DNA from: Flagellimonas nanhaiensis
Lineage (GTDB): Bacteria > Bacteroidota > Bacteroidia > Flavobacteriales > Flavobacteriaceae
Reading direction: 5' to 3'
Assembly: GCF_003382275.1 (NCBI RefSeq)
Contig: NZ_QTJX01000007.1
Coordinates: 28,108 to 92,107, forward strand
Length of the DNA stretch: 64,000 nucleotides
In this document: piece by piece, positions 62,566 through 64,000 of the stretch
Numbering within the stretch: the stretch's first letter is position 1
Layout: each line of letters starts with the position of its first letter
Program-made: the position numbers and the translations under genes
Notes under the pieces: generated by a model
What the model was told of the DNA's origin: nothing
The model's database searches: none
What the model saw: the letters and a program-made list of their open reading frames with translations, nothing else

Positions 62566-64000
62566 ATGGTCATATTAGGGTTAAACTACTATTTTCATGA
62601 CTCGTCCTCATGTATTGTAAAAGATGGACAATTAATCACCGCAATCGAGGAAGAACGTCTTAATCGACAAAAACATACAAGGGAGTTTCCCATACTTTCA
62701 GCTGCAAGATGCTTGAAAATAGCCGGACTCAACTATTCAGATGTGGACCACATAGCTGTTTCTATAAAACCTAAACATAATTGGGGCAAGAAGCTTTTAT
62801 TTCTACTTTTTAACATTGCTGGAATGTTAAAATCTGGAAATCTGATGCGCTTTGTAGCTTATCATCTTGGACATACGTATTTGATGCAGCGTAATTTTTG
62901 GGCATGGTACAGAGAGCATTGGGGAAGTGTAAGTAAAGGACCTAAAGTTCATTTTATAGAACATCACCTTACTCATGTAGCAGGTTCTTTCTTTGTATCC
63001 CCTTACAAGGAAGCTGCCCTGCTTGGGATAGATGGAGCAGGGGAGTGGGCAACTACTTGGGTTGGACATGGTAAGGACAATAATATAACCAGAATAAGCG
63101 AGAACTTTTTTCCACATTCGTTAGGTTCGTTTTATGAAGCAGTGACACAGTTCTGTGGATTCAAACCTAACTATGATGAAGGCAAGACCATGGGATTGGC
63201 CCCTATGGGAAATGCCGATGTTTACAAAGAGCAAGTTGAAAAAATAATTTCGGTTGATAAAGAAGGACGGTTTAAATTGGATTTGAGCTACTTCAACTTT
63301 CAATATTTGGCCAATAAACGATTTTCTGACAAGTTTGTGAAAACTTTCGGTCAGCCTAGGAAACCAAACGAACCTTTCCAAAACAGGCATCAAGACGTTG
63401 CAGCTGCCTTTCAGAAGGTTCTTGAAGATAAAGTTTTGGAAATTTGCAACATCCTTTACAATAAAACAAAAGCGGATTATTTAGTGATTGCCGGGGGAGT
63501 TTCTCTAAATAGCGTGATGAATGGCCGTATCATTAGGGAAAGTCCTTTTAAGGACGTTTATGTAATGCCTGCGGCGGGGGATAATGGTACCGCCTTGGGA
63601 GCTGCTTACTATCTTTACAATGGTATTCTGAAAAAAGAGAGAACTTACACCCATGACAATCCTTATTTGGGAACAGAATATTCCAATGACGAAATTAAGA
63701 AGGTTTTGGATGGGGCAAAACTGTCGTATTCATATGAAGAAGATGTTTGTGGCAAAGCTTCTGATTTGTTGGAAAAAGGTAAGATTATAGGATGGTTTCA
63801 AGGTCCAATGGAGGTTGGTCCACGTGCCCTGGGAAGCCGAAGTATTCTTGCAAACCCAGCTTTTCCAGATATGAAGGATAAAATCAATGCGGAGGTGAAA
63901 TTTCGAGAAGCTTACCGGCCCTTTGCTCCTTCAGCTGTTGTTGAGGCTAAAAGAGAGTTCTTTGATTTGGACGAAGATGTAGAAGCTCCTTTTATGCTCA
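62566..64000 (+). CDS. Carbamoyltransferase, NodU/CmcH family (cut by window end)
   Basis: 478 codons visible; the start ATG at 62566 gives MVILGLNYYFHDSSSCIVKDG, the family opening (G-x-N-x3-HDSS). EEERLNRQKHTREFP, HHLTHVAGSFF, LGIDGAGEW and GPMEVGPRALGSRSILANP are further family blocks, the last from the C-terminal carbamoyl-transfer half; His pairs bind a metal. The protein continues past the edge. Such enzymes carbamoylate sugars or polymers. In Bacteroidota similar genes often stand beside SGNH-hydrolase genes, which would lie outside this window. Confidence 0.88.
   Translation, partial: MVILGLNYYFHDSSSCIVKDGQLITAIEEERLNRQKHTREFPILSAARCLKIAGLNYSDVDHIAVSIKPKHNWGKKLLFLLFNIAGMLKSGNLMRFVAYHLGHTYLMQRNFWAWYREHWGSVSKGPKVHFIEHHLTHVAGSFFVSPYKEAALLGIDGAGEWATTWVGHGKDNNITRISENFFPHSLGSFYEAVTQFCGFKPNYDEGKTMGLAPMGNADVYKEQVEKIISVDKEGRFKLDLSYFNFQYLANKRFSDKFVKTFGQPRKPNEPFQNRHQDVAAAFQKVLEDKVLEICNILYNKTKADYLVIAGGVSLNSVMNGRIIRESPFKDVYVMPAAGDNGTALGAAYYLYNGILKKERTYTHDNPYLGTEYSNDEIKKVLDGAKLSYSYEEDVCGKASDLLEKGKIIGWFQGPMEVGPRALGSRSILANPAFPDMKDKINAEVKFREAYRPFAPSAVVEAKREFFDLDEDVEAPFML

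Overview
The window looks like a piece of a marine-type Flavobacteriaceae chromosome (Bacteroidota; a Muricauda/Flagellimonas-like genus is a guess). Support comes from PorP/SprF and type IX secretion (T9SS) sorting domains of type A and type B, a bacillithiol gene (bshA), many N-termini of the form signal peptide ending in xxAQ or xxSQ, weak Shine-Dalgarno sequences, and TAnnTTTG-type promoter elements. No assignment here was checked against a database; family calls rest on motifs and layout.

Region 1 (1-6147) is the right end of an integrated element, most likely a prophage. It holds the tail end of an unknown gene, two exported proteins (a LamG-like lectin and a pectate-lyase-like beta-helix protein with a Ca-binding tail), three tiny membrane proteins, an M15-type peptidase (endolysin candidate), an exported unknown protein, a lipoprotein with a C-terminal membrane helix (spanin candidate), two unknown minus-strand genes, an SRAP/YedK-like DNA-repair protein and a small coupled protein. 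It ends in the 3' half of a tRNA-Arg(TCT) gene followed by the host terminator, the footprint of integration into a tRNA. The integrase and intact tRNA must lie to the left, outside the window.

Region 2 (6180-14760) begins with a membrane-embedded AraC-type regulator followed by six co-directional genes for exported proteins, most of them hydrolases: a PDZ-alpha/beta hydrolase lipoprotein, a trypsin-like protease, a DUF2911/TPR protein, a retropepsin-like aspartic protease, a PD40 propeller lipoprotein and a DUF885 metallopeptidase-like protein. This is the best candidate for an undescribed functional cluster among the chromosomal genes. Region 3 (14770-27690) carries an NHL-propeller protein, a MarR regulator with a palindromic operator, a three-gene cell-surface locus (DUF4347 protein, 2067-residue type B adhesin with a 105-bp tandem repeat, PorP/SprF), a perfect FNR-type box, a Crp/Fnr regulator and a PQQ-type sugar dehydrogenase lipoprotein.

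Region 4 (27700-40860) has a 1374-residue fusion of FG-GAP/ASPIC repeats with a vanadium-haloperoxidase-like domain and a T9SS tail, then a plus-strand group (5'-nucleotidase, two esterases, VanX-like dipeptidase) and housekeeping genes (THUMP-like methyltransferase, AI-2E transporter, DUF4159, DUF1223, rsmE, TfoX-like, tsaD). Region 5 (40900-64000) is envelope and central metabolism: TamB, pfkA-gapA, a BadF-type kinase, RidA, LptD, a SPOR-domain amidase, an MCE/MlaD protein, a two-gene Fe-S reductase module, a GH3/beta-lactamase-like fusion followed by bshA, a small lipoprotein, an OmpA-family protein and the start of a carbamoyltransferase cut by the window edge.
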